Source: Spongilla lacustris (lineage: Eukaryota; Porifera; Demospongiae; Spongillida; Spongillidae). From it: a stretch of 64,000 nt of DNA. Each line of letters starts with the position of its first letter. Within the stretch, counting starts at the first letter, position 1. This document shows positions 62,426 to 64,000 of the stretch, one piece after another. Where the stretch lies: positions 7,332,888-7,396,887 of the forward strand of contig OX442421.1 of NCBI GenBank assembly GCA_949361645.1, in the 5' to 3' direction. A model generated the notes under the pieces. It made no database searches. It was not told the origin of the DNA and saw only the letters and a program-made list of their open reading frames with translations. Made by a program: the position numbers and the translations under genes.

Positions 62426-64000
62426 TTCCATGTTTCGCTACTCGCGTACAGTAGTTCCCAGTAGGCAAAACGCCCTCTGCAAGCCTTGGTTGTCTATATA
62501 CACCTACCACGGGTGCAGACCCACCGCAATCAGTACCGATAGGGCAGGTAACTATATTCACCACTAACAGCATGGCTTCACACCAGATAAAATTTACTCT
62601 GTACATGTCAAAGTAGTTCAGATCTACATGTACAACACAAAATGTGTGAAGAGAAAAATATAGGCATGTACACTCTACAAATGGAGGCTGCTCCAGTGGT
62701 GGTATCCCCATTTGTCCAATGTGAGCTGGTAACTCCTACAGTAAGTCCTCTTGGTTAATGGTTTCATAGGTAGTGGCTTCATTTGCATTTGCAGTGAGGA
62801 ACTGTGTGGGGCTAAGATAGGGGGCCATTGTGGCTGGCCCCAGTGTTTGGAGCTGGCTCCAGTTCAAGGTTCCACTCCACATGCTGAGGTCTAGTTTTGT
62901 GACGACCCCATTCATCCCTGGTAATGTGGCAGCTGGAAGCTCTCCGGCCTGTTGGTAGTATGATTACACCATATGTAACAGGGGTGCTTAGGGGTGGGTG
63001 GGAGGGCTGGTTGTGTGGGGACTGAGAGTGCTATTGAGTAGGGGATGGCCTGTGCCTCGGATATAACTTGCAGTAAAGGAGGATAGGTAGTGGGAGATAG
63101 GGCCATGGGGCAAATTGGGCATGTGTGAATCCAGTTGATGGCTCCCCAAATATTGTGGGGCGTGCAGATTCCTATCGCAGTGTAAGAGCTGCATTATTGT
63201 GGGTGCCCCAATGACCCTGTAGGATTTTTTTGCACCTGATTGCTCTTTTGCTGGCAGTCTGATAACTCCATCCACAACTGCTCCATGCACTGGACATTCT
63301 TAACATTGTTGGTCTTGTTGTAAGTATACAGTGCGGCTGGGGTGCCGTACATCTTGCCTTACACCGAACAGGAAAATGGTCTGTCAATTTCAGATTGTAG
63401 CGTACGTCTCGCAGCCTGCGCTTGGGTGGACCCTGGCTTCCTTTGTCAACACTGGAATCTGTGTTCATCACCTGGAACAGCAGGCTGCTTGTGAGTGTTT
63501 TTTTTGTGCAGGGACAAGGCCTGGCTACTGGCATACTTCTTGCCACATAAATGTACAATGCATTGGTAGGCAAGGATTAGTTCAGACCTGGGTCTGCATT
63601 TTCTCCTGCCAGAAACACAGCTATTACAATTCGCTGTGAGTGTCAATCTGCAGACTCATGACCCTCAACAGTAGGTAAGTGAGTTCTGCTACTGCACGGG
63701 ATGAAGCATTACCGCATGGATAGGAAGAGTTGGCCTCTGAGCTTTGTGAAGGCTTTGGACACACCTTGTCCCGTTTCTTGGGGTCACGTACGTATATTCC
63801 CTCACCTTCTCGTACAGGTACAGTGATCGCGTCAGGGACAATCCACTGGGGGTAATAACAGGTGGCATCACTTGGCTCTGATAAGCCTAATGTCCTTTAT
63901 GGCCACTCCAGCCCTCAGCATGGTTACCTCGGTGGGGTTTGTGTCTGATGGCAAGGTCTCCATCCTCATGACACCAGGGTGGTCTTGATCAAACTCAAAT
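62426..64000 (-). repeat. Large inverted duplication, right arm
   Basis: Mirror of 59704-60403 plus 61323-62225, around a unique centre of about 200 bp (62226-62425). It continues past the window end. Confidence 0.85.
63446..63646 (-). CDS. Small ORF with C2H2 finger, right copy
   Basis: Same finger (CIVHLC...HKKNTH) as 60058-60258 with only two residue changes near the end; frame intact. Confidence 0.4.
   Translation of the reverse strand: MTLTANCNSCVSGRRKCRPRSELILAYQCIVHLCGKKYASSQALSLHKKNTHKQPAVPGDEHRFQC

Overview
The window reads as animal nuclear DNA: AT-rich, GT-AG introns, no operons, no rRNA or tRNA that I could see, and very dense mobile-element debris. The mix (tandem Rab-like GTPase genes, CCHC/RHNE-type retroelement ends, Ulp1-bearing and ZMYM1/hAT-type transposon remnants, many short foldback elements) suggests a marine invertebrate, most likely a sponge. 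That assignment is inference and could be wrong.

The best-supported genes are a head-to-tail array of small GTPases of the Rab type on the + strand. A P-loop scrap lies at 5733-5774, cut by a CA repeat. Copy A (exons 1-4, 8988-11394) has a damaged splice acceptor and no exons 5-7. Copy B (16409-22344, seven exons) gives an open 196-residue protein. Copy C (28446-39066, seven exons) gives an open 186-residue protein. All share intron phases, a GT repeat at the start of intron 1 and a 22-bp CT-rich minisatellite in intron 2. B and C end in a CAAX-like CTAM box. Exons 2-3 (switch I to switch II, the effector region) differ at about a third of positions between B and C, whereas exons 4-6 differ at only about 6 percent.

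Around and inside the array: 0.35-1.4 kb is a degenerate RING-like coding remnant; 6-7.4 kb and 42.1-43.3 kb are two copies of a retroelement 3' end; 13.7-15.2 kb and 26.9-27.8 kb are degenerate transposon-type genes (the latter Ulp1 protease-like); 19.8-21.7 kb is a hAT-type element with a perfect 8-bp target duplication in an intron of copy B; 29.0-29.5 kb and 31.0-31.6 kb are short elements with 8-bp and 9-bp duplications in intron 1 of copy C.

43.5-47.8 kb (minus strand) is a Ty3/gypsy element with LTR, gag, protease, RT and RNase H but no integrase. Its protease is split by a 1.03-kb hAT derivative that itself contains part of a foldback element. 48.9-51.2 kb has the A1-gag-B1-A2-B2 order of split direct repeats typical of PAT/Ngaro retroelements. 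51.5-55.0 kb is a frameshifted ZMYM1-like hAT transposase with GC-rich ends. 56.9-58.9 kb holds three adjacent copies of a foldback family with arms of about 400 bp. 59.7-64.0 kb is a large inverted duplication carrying short ORFs, one with a C2H2 finger; its right arm runs off the window.

Long G or C runs (about 16-41 bp) and micro- or minisatellites are unusually frequent. Many long open frames are only repeats and are left out.
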